Positions 8,475 through 16,661 of a DNA stretch of 64,000 nt are shown piece by piece (within the stretch, counting starts at the first letter, position 1; each line of letters begins with the position of its first letter). The position numbers and the translations under genes were made by a program. The stretch spans positions 1,054,001 to 1,118,000 of the forward strand of contig NZ_QXMH01000001.1 of assembly GCF_003568665.1 (NCBI RefSeq), in the 5' to 3' direction. The notes below the pieces were generated by a model that was not told the DNA's origin, searched no databases, and worked only from the letters and a program-made list of their open reading frames with translations. The stretch comes from Chitinophaga alhagiae (GTDB lineage: Bacteria > Bacteroidota > Bacteroidia > Chitinophagales > Chitinophagaceae).

Positions 8475-8507
8475 ATGTATGATTTTTTTAAGGTCAACTT
8501 ATCTGCA

Positions 8508-8539
8508 TAAAGATATTTCTGCCCGGGCATACTACCAAA
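8508..8539 (-). promoter_or_regulatory. Promoter of the DJ-1/PfpI gene
   Basis: On the minus strand, TTTG (8536-8539), 20-base spacer, TATCTTTA (8508-8515). One mismatch from the consensus; 33 bases before the ATG. Confidence 0.55.
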
Positions 8540-8587
8540 ACGAGATTTCGCTTATCTTGGGAACCGGAAATCATGTGGAATATCTTT

Positions 8588-8605
8588 TTTGCAATCGTTT
8601 GCAAA
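8588..8605. promoter_or_regulatory. LacI/GalR-type operator upstream of the tandem DUF1080 gene
   Basis: TTTGCAATCGTTTGCAAA is palindromic at 16 of 18 positions around a central CG. This is the classic layout of LacI/GalR-family operators (TTGCAA around NCGN). A possible -7 box (TATCTTGG, about 8627-8634) lies 21 bases downstream of the right half-site. No LacI-family gene is in the window. The rest of 8475-8777 holds only the divergent promoter and an apparent leader with no gene. Confidence 0.55.
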
Positions 8606-8777
8606 TATTGAGAGGAATTTTCTATCTTGGCTTCGCGGAGGCCAATTTTACAGTGTATTGGGCCTTGGCGGCGCGCCACCACGGGCAGCGTGCGCAAACG
8701 GTCAACTAAACAAGAGAGCAGCAGGTGCAAAAAGCCCGTATTGCAGACAGCGGCTTATCTCATACAAACAAAATTCC

Positions 8778-10136
8778 ATGAAAAAGTATTTCCTTCTTGG
8801 CTGTGGATTGCTTCTGATGACAGCCACGCAGGCACAGAACGGCAAATGGCAGAACCTGTTCAACGGTAAAGACCTCAAAGGCTGGAAACAACTGAACGGT
8901 AAAGCCACCTATGAAGTAAAAAGTGGCGAGATCATAGGCACAACGGTAATTGCGGAGCCTAATTCTTTCCTGGCAACAGAAAAAGACTACGGCGATTTTA
9001 TTTTTGAGGTGGAGTACAAGCTGGACCAGGACTTCAATTCCGGCATCCAGTTCCGCAGCCAGAGCAAACCGGAGTATAACAACGGCCGGGTGTACGGCTA
9101 CCAGATGGAGGTAGACCCCTCTGCCCGCCGCTGGAGCGGTGGTATTTATGAAGAGGCGCGCCGTGGCTGGCTGTACCCGCTGGACCTGAACCCGTCTGCG
9201 CAGAACGCCTATAAGGCCAATGCCTGGAACAAGTACCGTATTGAATGCCGCGGCCCGGAAATCCGTACATTTATCAACGGCATTCCGGCGGCGCACCTGG
9301 TAGATGCCGAGCTGCCTTCAGGCTTCATAGCCCTGCAGGTACACGGTATCGGTAAAAAACAGGAAGATGTGGGTAAAAAGATCCGCTGGCGCAACATCCG
9401 GATCATAGAAAATCCGGCGGCTTCCCAGTATTCCCCGTATGACAGCATTTACGTGGTGAATAACATCCCCAACAACGTGTCTGCACAGGAAAAACGCAAC
9501 GGCGTACGCCTGCTGTGGGACGGCACCACCTCCAAAGGCTGGCGTGGGGCTTACAAACCGGCTTTCCCTTCCAAAGGCTGGGAAATTAAAGACGGTACGC
9601 TCAACGTAGCTCCCTCAGACGGCGGCGAGTCTACCAACGGCGGTGATATTGTAACGGAAGAAGAATTTAGCGCTTTTGACCTGGAGTTTGATTTCAAACT
9701 CACCGAAGGGGCCAACAGCGGTGTGAAATACTTTGTTACGGAGAAAGAAGGCAACACCGGCTCCGCCATTGGCCTGGAGTTCCAGGTGCTGGACGATGCC
9801 AAGCATCCTGATGCCAACATGGGCGCAGCAGGCAACCGCAAGGTAGGCTCCCTGTACGACCTGATACCGGCCTATAAATTCACCAATTCCCACAAAAAGA
9901 TTGGCGAATGGAACCATGGCCGGGTAGTGGTTTACCCGGACAACCGGGTGGAGCACTGGCTGAACGGGCACCTGGTGGTGAGCTACAAGCGCGGTGATAA
10001 TATTTACAAGGCCCTGGTGGCCCGCAGTAAATACGCCAAGTTCGATAATTTTGGCCTGGCCGAAAAAGGACGTATTTTGCTGCAAGACCACGGTAATGCC
10101 GTGAGCTTCCGCAGCATCAAAATAAAAACACTCTGA
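8778..10136 (+). CDS. Secreted protein with two DUF1080 domains
   Basis: A 452-residue protein with a signal peptide (cut near TQAQ, residue 20). Two DUF1080 domains follow: about 27-215, starting NLFNGKDLKGWKQ and ending IRWRNIRII, and about 245-452, starting RLLWDGTTSKGWRG and ending VSFRSIKIKTL. The pairs of phrases show an internal duplication within one polypeptide. The likely role is binding or cleaving 3-keto-glycosides in the periplasm. The frame is open upstream, but ATG 8778 is chosen because the signal peptide begins there. It is a single-gene transcript with a LacI-type operator upstream and a strong terminator after. Confidence 0.85.
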   Translation: MKKYFLLGCGLLLMTATQAQNGKWQNLFNGKDLKGWKQLNGKATYEVKSGEIIGTTVIAEPNSFLATEKDYGDFIFEVEYKLDQDFNSGIQFRSQSKPEYNNGRVYGYQMEVDPSARRWSGGIYEEARRGWLYPLDLNPSAQNAYKANAWNKYRIECRGPEIRTFINGIPAAHLVDAELPSGFIALQVHGIGKKQEDVGKKIRWRNIRIIENPAASQYSPYDSIYVVNNIPNNVSAQEKRNGVRLLWDGTTSKGWRGAYKPAFPSKGWEIKDGTLNVAPSDGGESTNGGDIVTEEEFSAFDLEFDFKLTEGANSGVKYFVTEKEGNTGSAIGLEFQVLDDAKHPDANMGAAGNRKVGSLYDLIPAYKFTNSHKKIGEWNHGRVVVYPDNRVEHWLNGHLVVSYKRGDNIYKALVARSKYAKFDNFGLAEKGRILLQDHGNAVSFRSIKIKTL

Positions 10137-10188
10137 TAAAGATTTTGAGATAGTCAGCGACTATTTCATTGTTCACTGTTTTTCAACC

Positions 10189-10219
10189 GACATCCCGATT
10201 CTTCGGGATGTCCTTTTTT
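10189..10219 (+). terminator. Terminator after the tandem DUF1080 gene
   Basis: A perfect 10-bp stem (GACATCCCGA with its complement) around a TTCT loop, followed by C and a run of seven T. Confidence 0.85.
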
Positions 10220-10234
10220 TGGGGGTATTGCAAA

Positions 10235-10264
10235 AGAAAGGCGGAACAAACGTTCCGCCTTTCT
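10235..10264 (-). terminator. Terminator after the Gfo/Idh/MocA gene
   Basis: A perfect 13-bp stem (AGAAAGGCGGAAC and its complement) with a 4-base loop, five bases after the stop of the minus-strand gene. It faces the previous terminator. Confidence 0.75.
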
Positions 10265-10269
10265 ACGTA

Positions 10270-11610
10270 TTATACTTTCGGCTGCCATCCGCCTTCATAA
10301 CTGCGGCCCCAGAGTTGGGCCGCTTCCTCATTCTGCAGGATGTGACCGTTTTTACTGTCTGTATGCAATATGTCTCCGGTGCGTTGTGATATGTTGCCGA
10401 GCTGGCAAAGCAGTACGCTCTTGTGCCCTTCTGTAATTTCTGAATTAAGTTTTGCCTGGCCGCGGATGTTCTGCAGCCAGTTGTTGATATGTACAGCATC
10501 CAGGAACTCCCCGGCAGGGCTTACCACGTTGGTAGATTCCTGGTTCGCGGTTGTGTTCTGTTTCACCTCCTTCACCACCTTTCCCTTATTGTCCAGCACG
10601 CGGTAGCTGTCTCCGCCATCGCAGTACAGCGCGCCATTCTCACCAAAAACGGCAAAGCCGCGCCCGCTGCCTTCCAGCTTGTAGGGGTTGCAGCTGCGGC
10701 CTTCCCAGGTAATAGCGCGGTTCCCTTCAAATTCAAAGGTGATGGATTGTGTGTCCGGCGTTTCCCAATCATCTCCGGAATAAGCAAAGCGGCCGCCGGA
10801 AGAAGTGACCTTAATAGGATACTCCACGCCCATGAACCAGCGCATGCAGTCTATCTCGTGCGTGCCGTTGTTGCAGGCTTCGCCGGTGCCCCACACCCAG
10901 CGCCAGTGCCAGTTATAATGCACAATATTGTCCAGGTAATCCGTATGCGGCGCGGGGCCTTGCCAGAGGTCCCAGTCCAGGGTGGCAGGCACGGCTACTT
11001 TTTTGCCGGTGCCAATAGGCTTGCGGTCATTTGCATACCAGCCGCGGGCGTAGTATACACGGCCAATGATCCCTTCCTCCAGCACTTCTTTCGCGGCCTG
11101 CTGCATATTGGGCCAGGAGCGGCGCTGGTTGCCCATTTGCACCGGACGGTTATATTTGCGGGAGGCGTCTATCAGCCATTCTCCCTCCTGCGGGTTGTGG
11201 CTCAGGGGTTTTTCCACGTATACATGTTTACCGGCAGCGCAGGCCATGATGGCGGCGGGGGCGTGCCAGTGGTCAGGAGCGGCTATCATAATGCTGTCTA
11301 CGTCTTTCCGCGCCAGCAATTCGCGGATGTCTTTGATCACCTCCGGTTTGCGGGCCTGCGTGCTAACGGCTTTGAGGCCTTTTTGCACGGCGCCGTCTTC
11401 CACATCGCAGATAAAACCTATTTCCGCGCCCGGCAGCTTGGAGGCCACCTGCGCCACCCAGTTACCGCGGGAGTTGACGCCCATCACGCCTATTACAATT
11501 TTGTTGCTGGGGGCGTTCTTCCCGAACACGGGAAAGTTGAGGATAGTAATTCCTGCCCCTACACCGGCCATGGCGCCGGTTTTGAGAAAGTCTCTACGTT
11601 TCATGTTCAT
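10270..11610 (-). CDS. Tat-exported Gfo/Idh/MocA family oxidoreductase
   Basis: A 446-residue protein. The start MNMKRRDFLKTGAMAG carries a twin-arginine signal (RRDFLK), so the enzyme is exported folded with its cofactor. The NAD(P)-binding Rossmann domain follows (IVIGVMGVNSRG, about residues 40-52); AAPDHWHAPAAIMACAAGKHVYVEKPLSHN carries the family EKP motif with its lysine. Such exported members oxidise or isomerise sugars, and some make 3-keto-glycosides. ATG 11610 is preferred over the longer frame because it places the Tat motif at the N-terminus. The gene stands alone beside the tandem DUF1080 gene, which acts on related sugars. Confidence 0.87.
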   Translation of the reverse strand: MNMKRRDFLKTGAMAGVGAGITILNFPVFGKNAPSNKIVIGVMGVNSRGNWVAQVASKLPGAEIGFICDVEDGAVQKGLKAVSTQARKPEVIKDIRELLARKDVDSIMIAAPDHWHAPAAIMACAAGKHVYVEKPLSHNPQEGEWLIDASRKYNRPVQMGNQRRSWPNMQQAAKEVLEEGIIGRVYYARGWYANDRKPIGTGKKVAVPATLDWDLWQGPAPHTDYLDNIVHYNWHWRWVWGTGEACNNGTHEIDCMRWFMGVEYPIKVTSSGGRFAYSGDDWETPDTQSITFEFEGNRAITWEGRSCNPYKLEGSGRGFAVFGENGALYCDGGDSYRVLDNKGKVVKEVKQNTTANQESTNVVSPAGEFLDAVHINNWLQNIRGQAKLNSEITEGHKSVLLCQLGNISQRTGDILHTDSKNGHILQNEEAAQLWGRSYEGGWQPKV

Positions 11611-11650
11611 ACCTTTTTTACGTGGAATTATGCCGGCCAATAACAACCGG

Positions 11651-11667
11651 TTATACTAAAGGTATAA
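11651..11667. promoter_or_regulatory. Promoter region of the Gfo/Idh/MocA gene with inverted repeat
   Basis: TTATAC and GTATAA form an inverted repeat around a 5-base spacer. On the minus strand TACCTTTA within it is one mismatch from the -7 consensus, 47 bases before the ATG. The overlap of box and repeat would suit a repressor site; that is inference. The remaining gap 11668-11803 shows no gene. Confidence 0.35.
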
Positions 11668-11803
11668 AACAGCCTGCTCAATTTTTACGCAAATTATGAT
11701 GAATGGAAGTGTGAAACCAACACGTATAGTGCTACAGGGAAAGCCAGCGCCCCAAAGCCGGCATTGCAAAAACACAGGTACCTTACCCCGCTGCCCCGGG
11801 CTT

Positions 11804-13168
11804 TTACAACCCGAGGTGCTGCAGGATGATGTCATGTACATCTGTAGCCACTACGTGCTCTTTGACAGGTTGGGTGGTAATGAGTACGGGATGGTGCCGG
11901 CTGTCTTCCTCCATCCGGCCGTGAGAGCCTTTGATGAGCGTGGCATCCAGCGGGATAACATCCATCAGGTAACGGAAGCCCAGTTTCTTTTTCAGCACTT
12001 TCCCGATCACCTTCAGTTTTACGAAAGGGTCCGCGGGGTTGAGGAACATTTCTACCGGGTCGTAGCCGGGTTTGCGGTGAATATCTACAATGCGGGCAAA
12101 ATCAGGCGCCTTCGCATCATCCAGCCAGTAATAATAAGTAAACCAGCTGTCTGCGTCTGCTACCAGCACCAGGTCTCCGCTGCGCTCATGCGCCAGGTGG
12201 TGTTGGCGTTTACCCTCCCGGTCAAGCACCAGCTGCACGCCGGGCACCTGCTCCATCAGCTCTCTTACTTTCCGGAAGCAGGAAGCATCGTTTATGTATA
12301 CATGCGCCACCTGGTGGTCTGCCACCGCAAAAGCGCGGGAAGCGCCGGCATCCAGCAGCTCCAGGCCACGCTCTTCCCTTATGGCTATCAGCCCATGCTC
12401 GCGCAGCAGGCGGTTGGGGTGAATAGGCCGGTTTACATTGGTGATGCCGTATTCTGACAGGATGATGATCTCGCAACCCTGCTTTTCATAGTGCGCTACC
12501 AGCTCCCCGCACAAGTCATCAATAGCGCGCAGCTCCGGCGCGATCTTCGTATGATCGTGACCGTATTTCTGCAGGCAATAGTCCAGGTGGGGAAGATAGA
12601 TCAGCGTGAGGGAGGGATCATGCCACTTGTCTGTCAGCATAGACGCATGGGCGATCCACCGGGAAGAAGCAATATTGGCGCCGGGGCCCCAGAACTGGAA
12701 GAGGGGGAACTGGCCCAGTTCTTTCTGGAGCGCGTCCCGCAGGGAAGCGGGGTGGGCATAACAATCGGGCATCTTGCGGCCGTCAGACAAATACTGCGGG
12801 CGCGGCGTTACGGAAAAATCTGCGCTGGAGTACATGTTGTACCACCAGAACATTTTGGAGCAGGTAAAGCCGGGATGCAGGCGCCTGGCGCGTTCCCACA
12901 CTTTTTCCGCGGCTACCAGGTGGTTGGACTGTTTCCAGAATTTGATCTCTGCATCCGTTCTGTCGTACCAGCCGTTGCCTACAATGCCGTGCTCGGCGGG
13001 CCACTGCCCGGTGAGGTAGGTAGATTGCACAGCGGTGGTCACCGCCGGCAGCATGGGCGCTATCGTGGATTGATGGTGCTTTTTTGCATATGCTGCCAGA
13101 AATGGCGTATGTTCTCCAACCAGTGTTGCAGAAAGGCCTACAACGTCTAATACCACAGTTTTTCTCAT
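11804..13168 (-). CDS. eboF: EboF: alkaline phosphatase/nucleotide pyrophosphatase family protein
   Basis: A 454-residue protein of the alkaline phosphatase superfamily (type I phosphodiesterase/nucleotide pyrophosphatase group). The metal-binding start VVLDVVGLSATL, the nucleophile region PAVTTAVQSTYLTGQWPAEHGIVGNGW (catalytic Thr in TT), HLDYCLQKYGHD, IILSEYG and GSHGRM are in the expected order. There is no signal peptide, so it appears cytoplasmic. It is the last gene of a six-gene run whose order and family content match the ebo cluster of other bacteria. The substrate is unknown; cleavage of a phosphodiester or pyrophosphate on the pathway intermediate is likely. Confidence 0.85.
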   Translation of the reverse strand: MRKTVVLDVVGLSATLVGEHTPFLAAYAKKHHQSTIAPMLPAVTTAVQSTYLTGQWPAEHGIVGNGWYDRTDAEIKFWKQSNHLVAAEKVWERARRLHPGFTCSKMFWWYNMYSSADFSVTPRPQYLSDGRKMPDCYAHPASLRDALQKELGQFPLFQFWGPGANIASSRWIAHASMLTDKWHDPSLTLIYLPHLDYCLQKYGHDHTKIAPELRAIDDLCGELVAHYEKQGCEIIILSEYGITNVNRPIHPNRLLREHGLIAIREERGLELLDAGASRAFAVADHQVAHVYINDASCFRKVRELMEQVPGVQLVLDREGKRQHHLAHERSGDLVLVADADSWFTYYYWLDDAKAPDFARIVDIHRKPGYDPVEMFLNPADPFVKLKVIGKVLKKKLGFRYLMDVIPLDATLIKGSHGRMEEDSRHHPVLITTQPVKEHVVATDVHDIILQHLGL

Positions 13169-13213
13169 AGCTATCGTTCTCCGTTTCTAATCCGGTCCAA
13201 AGCTACCGCGCTC

Positions 13214-14425
13214 TCAGGATAATTCCAACTGTTGCAGTACCCATTTCATTTCACGGGCCAGGGAGCCGCCCATTTCCTGCTTGAGGCCCGCGGGCAGCAC
13301 CTCCCAGGTATAGGTTTCCACCTCCAGGTGTTGCGTGAAGGGTTTGGCGGCTTGCCGGGCCAGCACGCGACTGATATCGTCTCTCGTAGAGCTGAGCACG
13401 CCAAAGTCTTTGACGAACACGGGCACATGAAAATGCGCGCGCCATTCTTCCACGTCCGGGTTTTCAGCGTCTGCCAGGGCTTCCGGCAGGTCCGGGTAAT
13501 GGATCTTTGTATCGTTGCTCCTGCGGGCTATCACCTGGTGCAGGTAAGTAGATTCGTTGAAGTCCCTGAAAGCGGCCACTATCTGCTGCCGGCCGCCGTC
13601 TTTAGGCAACCGGGCCTTCAGCGCCGCGCTGATCTGCACCTTGCCTACCTTCAGCCCGAAGTAATGCAGGCGTTCCAGCACTACCTGCGGGTCTTCGTAA
13701 GACACGGCAAAGTGGCACACGTCATAACACAACTGCACATGCTGTTTGATGGCGGCTATGGCTTCTTCCTCTCCCATGCCGAATTTATCTCCGAACATGA
13801 TCACTCCCGCAGGCAGGAGGTGCTGGAAGTACCAGTCTATATACTCTTTGGAATTTTCCAGCATGCCGTCTGGCTCCGGCTCCACGTCGAGGTGCAGCAG
13901 CGGGCCGCCGTTGCGGTGTATGGCAATGAGCTGTTCCACCACCAGCAGCATGTTGAGCGTGGCGCTTTCCATAATGGAATTGTGCTCTTCCTCGCAGCGG
14001 TGCCACAGTTTGTAAGACAGGGGTGAGGTGGAGATGCCGCCTTGCATGCCGGCGGGCAGCAGCGCGGCCAGTATACGGAAGAGGCGGATCGTATAGGCTA
14101 CCCGTTCCGCGGTGGCCCAGTCTGGTATATGTACCTGGTCTTTCACCCGCTCCCCGTGAAAGCCGCCATAGGGGAAGCCGTTCATGGTGAACACATAACA
14201 GCCGGCGGCCCGGAGCCATTCTTTCAGCTCTTCTTGCGCCGGTTCTTTGGCCAGTTCAAGGCTGGCCAGGTTGCTAAGCCGCAGGCCGATGCCGAAGGGG
14301 GCATCTGGCGATACCTGCGCTTTTACGGCAGGGATGTACTGCTTCAATTGAGAAAAATGCTCTCCCCAGTTTTCCCCTGCGTGAATGTTGGTACAATACG
14401 TAAGGTGACCAAATGGAGTGTTCAT
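13214..14425 (-). CDS. eboE: EboE: metabolite traffic protein, TIM-barrel isomerase-like
   Basis: A 403-residue protein with no signal peptide. It has the look of a xylose-isomerase-like TIM barrel: FTMNGFPYGGFHG (about 78-90), LHLDVEPEPDG (acidic metal-site strand), CYDVCHFAVSYEDP and VGKVQISAALKA. These are the conserved segments of the EboE family. Family members resemble sugar-phosphate isomerases/epimerases, but no reaction is established. It follows eboD by 37 bases and precedes eboF by 45, in one transcription unit. Confidence 0.85.
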   Translation of the reverse strand: MNTPFGHLTYCTNIHAGENWGEHFSQLKQYIPAVKAQVSPDAPFGIGLRLSNLASLELAKEPAQEELKEWLRAAGCYVFTMNGFPYGGFHGERVKDQVHIPDWATAERVAYTIRLFRILAALLPAGMQGGISTSPLSYKLWHRCEEEHNSIMESATLNMLLVVEQLIAIHRNGGPLLHLDVEPEPDGMLENSKEYIDWYFQHLLPAGVIMFGDKFGMGEEEAIAAIKQHVQLCYDVCHFAVSYEDPQVVLERLHYFGLKVGKVQISAALKARLPKDGGRQQIVAAFRDFNESTYLHQVIARRSNDTKIHYPDLPEALADAENPDVEEWRAHFHVPVFVKDFGVLSSTRDDISRVLARQAAKPFTQHLEVETYTWEVLPAGLKQEMGGSLAREMKWVLQQLELS

Positions 14426-14462
14426 GATATATATAGTTGTTCAAATAAACAGGTCCGGCATA

Positions 14463-15614
14463 TCACCATTTTTCGCGCAGCATGGTGACGGCCTTGCGCA
14501 GCAGCTCAAGGTCCATGGTATGCACCTCCTCTCCTTTGCCGATGGTGCGGAGCAGGGAAATGGTGAGCCTTCCGCCGAGATGTTCCCGGAACTCTTCCAG
14601 GCCTGCTACAATAGCGGATTCCCCGTCTTCAATTTCCAGCAGCGGGTGGTAGAGGGGCAGCCGCAGCGTTTTGAGGAGGTGAATGATGCGGTGCAGCGAT
14701 TGTTCGTCGAGCATGCCCTGCAACCAGGAATACACACTGTCCAGCGCAATGCCGATAGACACTGCTTCACCGTGCCGCAGTTCAAAATCTGTCAGTTGTT
14801 CCAGCTTGTGCGCGCTCCAGTGGCCAAAATCCAGCGGGCGGGAAGAGCCGCTCTCAAACGGGTCTCCTGCGCCGCCAATATGCGCCATATGCAGTTCCGC
14901 ACAGCGGTAAATGAGGTATTGCATGCTTTGCGGATCAGCCTCGGAGAGCAGGTGCGCGTATGTTTCCATCCACTCAAAAAAAGCAGCGTCTTTGATGAGC
15001 GCTACTTTCACTGCTTCTATCATGCCTGACCGCCAGTCACGCTCATCGAGCGTGGCCAGGAACTGCGCATCGTTGAACACCGCGGCGGGCGGCGCAAAAG
15101 TACCCAGGAAGTTCTTTTTACCATGGTAATTGATGCCGTTCTTCACGCCCACGCCGGAATCATTTTGCGATAATACGGTAGTGGGTATACGAACATGTTT
15201 TACGCCGCGATGGCTTACCGCGGCCACATACCCTACCAGGTCCAGCACAGAGCCGCCGCCGATGCCTACTATGAAAGAATGCCGGTCTATGGCATGCTGG
15301 TCTACTTCATTTACCAGCCAGTAAAACAGCTGGAGGTCATTTTTGGCCGCTTCTCCGCCGGGCACCACAATAATGTCTTCCACCAGTTCAAAATTGTCCA
15401 GCGCGCTGCAATAGGCCGTTATCTGGCTCTGGAGTTGCTCATGGTGTTTGGTAACGCCGTCATCTACAATAAACAGAAGTTTCCTTCTTGTTCCTTCATC
15501 CGCCAGCGACCCCAGGAAGCCGGCAAAACAGGTATTGGTGGGATCGAATATTTTTTCTGTAAAGAAAACCTTGTATTCAAACTGAACTTTGAAAGATTGC
15601 TGAATGTATGACAT
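14463..15614 (-). CDS. eboD: EboD: 3-dehydroquinate synthase-like sugar-phosphate cyclase
   Basis: A 383-residue protein of the dehydroquinate synthase superfamily. The NAD-binding GGGSVLDLVGY lies at about 119-129; the metal site is supplied by E200, the histidine in LDFGHWSAHKLE (about 261-272) and RHGEAVSIG (about 280-288). The family also contains 2-epi-5-epi-valiolone synthases, and the ebo members form their own group, so shikimate biosynthesis is not its likely job. A 102-base gap before it carries a promoter-like box and a CG-centred palindrome, so eboD-F may have an internal promoter. Confidence 0.88.
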   Translation of the reverse strand: MSYIQQSFKVQFEYKVFFTEKIFDPTNTCFAGFLGSLADEGTRRKLLFIVDDGVTKHHEQLQSQITAYCSALDNFELVEDIIVVPGGEAAKNDLQLFYWLVNEVDQHAIDRHSFIVGIGGGSVLDLVGYVAAVSHRGVKHVRIPTTVLSQNDSGVGVKNGINYHGKKNFLGTFAPPAAVFNDAQFLATLDERDWRSGMIEAVKVALIKDAAFFEWMETYAHLLSEADPQSMQYLIYRCAELHMAHIGGAGDPFESGSSRPLDFGHWSAHKLEQLTDFELRHGEAVSIGIALDSVYSWLQGMLDEQSLHRIIHLLKTLRLPLYHPLLEIEDGESAIVAGLEEFREHLGGRLTISLLRTIGKGEEVHTMDLELLRKAVTMLREKW

Positions 15615-15646
15615 AGCTGAATCGCCCTACGCAGGTCCGTTGAAAT

Positions 15647-15666
15647 TTTAAAAACGTTTAAATGTA
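15647..15666 (-). promoter_or_regulatory. Possible internal ebo promoter with CG-centred motif
   Basis: On the minus strand TACATTTA (15659-15666) is one mismatch from the -7 consensus, and it runs into AAACGTTTTTAAA. The block 15647-15663 nearly equals the block at 27817-27832 ahead of the sugar operon, differing by one extra A. It is 33 bases before the eboD start. Confidence 0.4.
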
Positions 15667-15716
15667 CAAAAAAGGGGGATAATGCGGCCATTTTTCTACC
15701 CTGCCGGCAAAAGGCC

Positions 15717-16646
15717 TCAGGTAACGGCAAAAGCGCGTGACAGCAGGAAAGACAGGGGCAAAAAGGCCAGTACGATCAGGGGATAGGGAAATATGGCAAA
15801 GGCCGCTACCCAGGCCGCGTTCATGGCAATAAGGCCTATAATGCCGCCTTTTACGGCTTTGCCGATATTGGGGCCAACAGGCTCGCGGATGGCCCTCAGC
15901 AGGGGGCGCATGATCAGCCAGATGAATACCAGCAGGTAAGGCACTACTTCGGCCAGCCGGTGCTGTTTTACCGCTTCGGCAAGTATGATGGCGTACACGG
16001 CGCCGTAACCGATGGCCGCCCGGTAAAGCGTGCGTTTTTTACCGCCGTGCACTTCATCGCGGCTGATCATGGTGATAGCGGCAATGTAGAGAATGGGTAC
16101 AAAGGCCAGCCAGCCATGTACTGCCAGCGCTTCCGGCAAAATGCTCATGCCCATGAGCAGGTTAAGCCCCCGGCAAAGCCCCATGTTGAGCGGGCCCAGC
16201 AGGGCGTTGTGTTTGCCCCATTTGTTGTATACCAGCGCGGATACGGCCACGCCTGTGGCCAGGCCGCCCGGCCACTCCCCTACGGAGAAGGCGGCCAGTA
16301 TGCCCAGCAGCAGCAGGTATATGCCCAGTACGGTAGCCTGCGTGCGGGATACCACCCCGCTGGGGATGGGCCTTTCCGGCCGCTCCACGCGGTCCAGCGC
16401 CGCATCAAATACATCGTTAAATACCACACCGCCGCCATAGAGGCCTATGGCCGCTATGGCCAGGCAAATCACCTGCAGCACGCCCTGCACATCTTGCAGG
16501 CCATTAGTAAGGAAACCGGCTATGGCAATGCCGGCCATGATATCTGTGATAGCGGTCAGGATGTTGGCGGGCCTCATTAAACGGAGGTAGCCGCCCAATT
16601 TATGCAAGATATAGTTCACGTTTTCAGTCAGGTTTTTCGGGTACAA
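15717..16646 (-). CDS. eboC: EboC: UbiA-like membrane prenyltransferase
   Basis: A 309-residue integral membrane protein with about eight or nine hydrophobic helices. The first aspartate-rich motif NDVFDAALD (N-D-x-x-D-x-x-x-D) at about residues 77-85, after LMRPANILTAITDIMAG, is the signature of UbiA-type prenyltransferases that bind a prenyl diphosphate through Mg2+. A second acidic stretch (SRDEVHGGKKRT) lies at about 193-204. In the ebo context it could attach a lipid carrier to the compound being exported. It begins 15 bases after eboB, so the two are surely cotranscribed. Confidence 0.88.
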   Translation of the reverse strand: MYPKNLTENVNYILHKLGGYLRLMRPANILTAITDIMAGIAIAGFLTNGLQDVQGVLQVICLAIAAIGLYGGGVVFNDVFDAALDRVERPERPIPSGVVSRTQATVLGIYLLLLGILAAFSVGEWPGGLATGVAVSALVYNKWGKHNALLGPLNMGLCRGLNLLMGMSILPEALAVHGWLAFVPILYIAAITMISRDEVHGGKKRTLYRAAIGYGAVYAIILAEAVKQHRLAEVVPYLLVFIWLIMRPLLRAIREPVGPNIGKAVKGGIIGLIAMNAAWVAAFAIFPYPLIVLAFLPLSFLLSRAFAVT

Positions 16647-16661
16647 AGGATCTGGCAGGTG

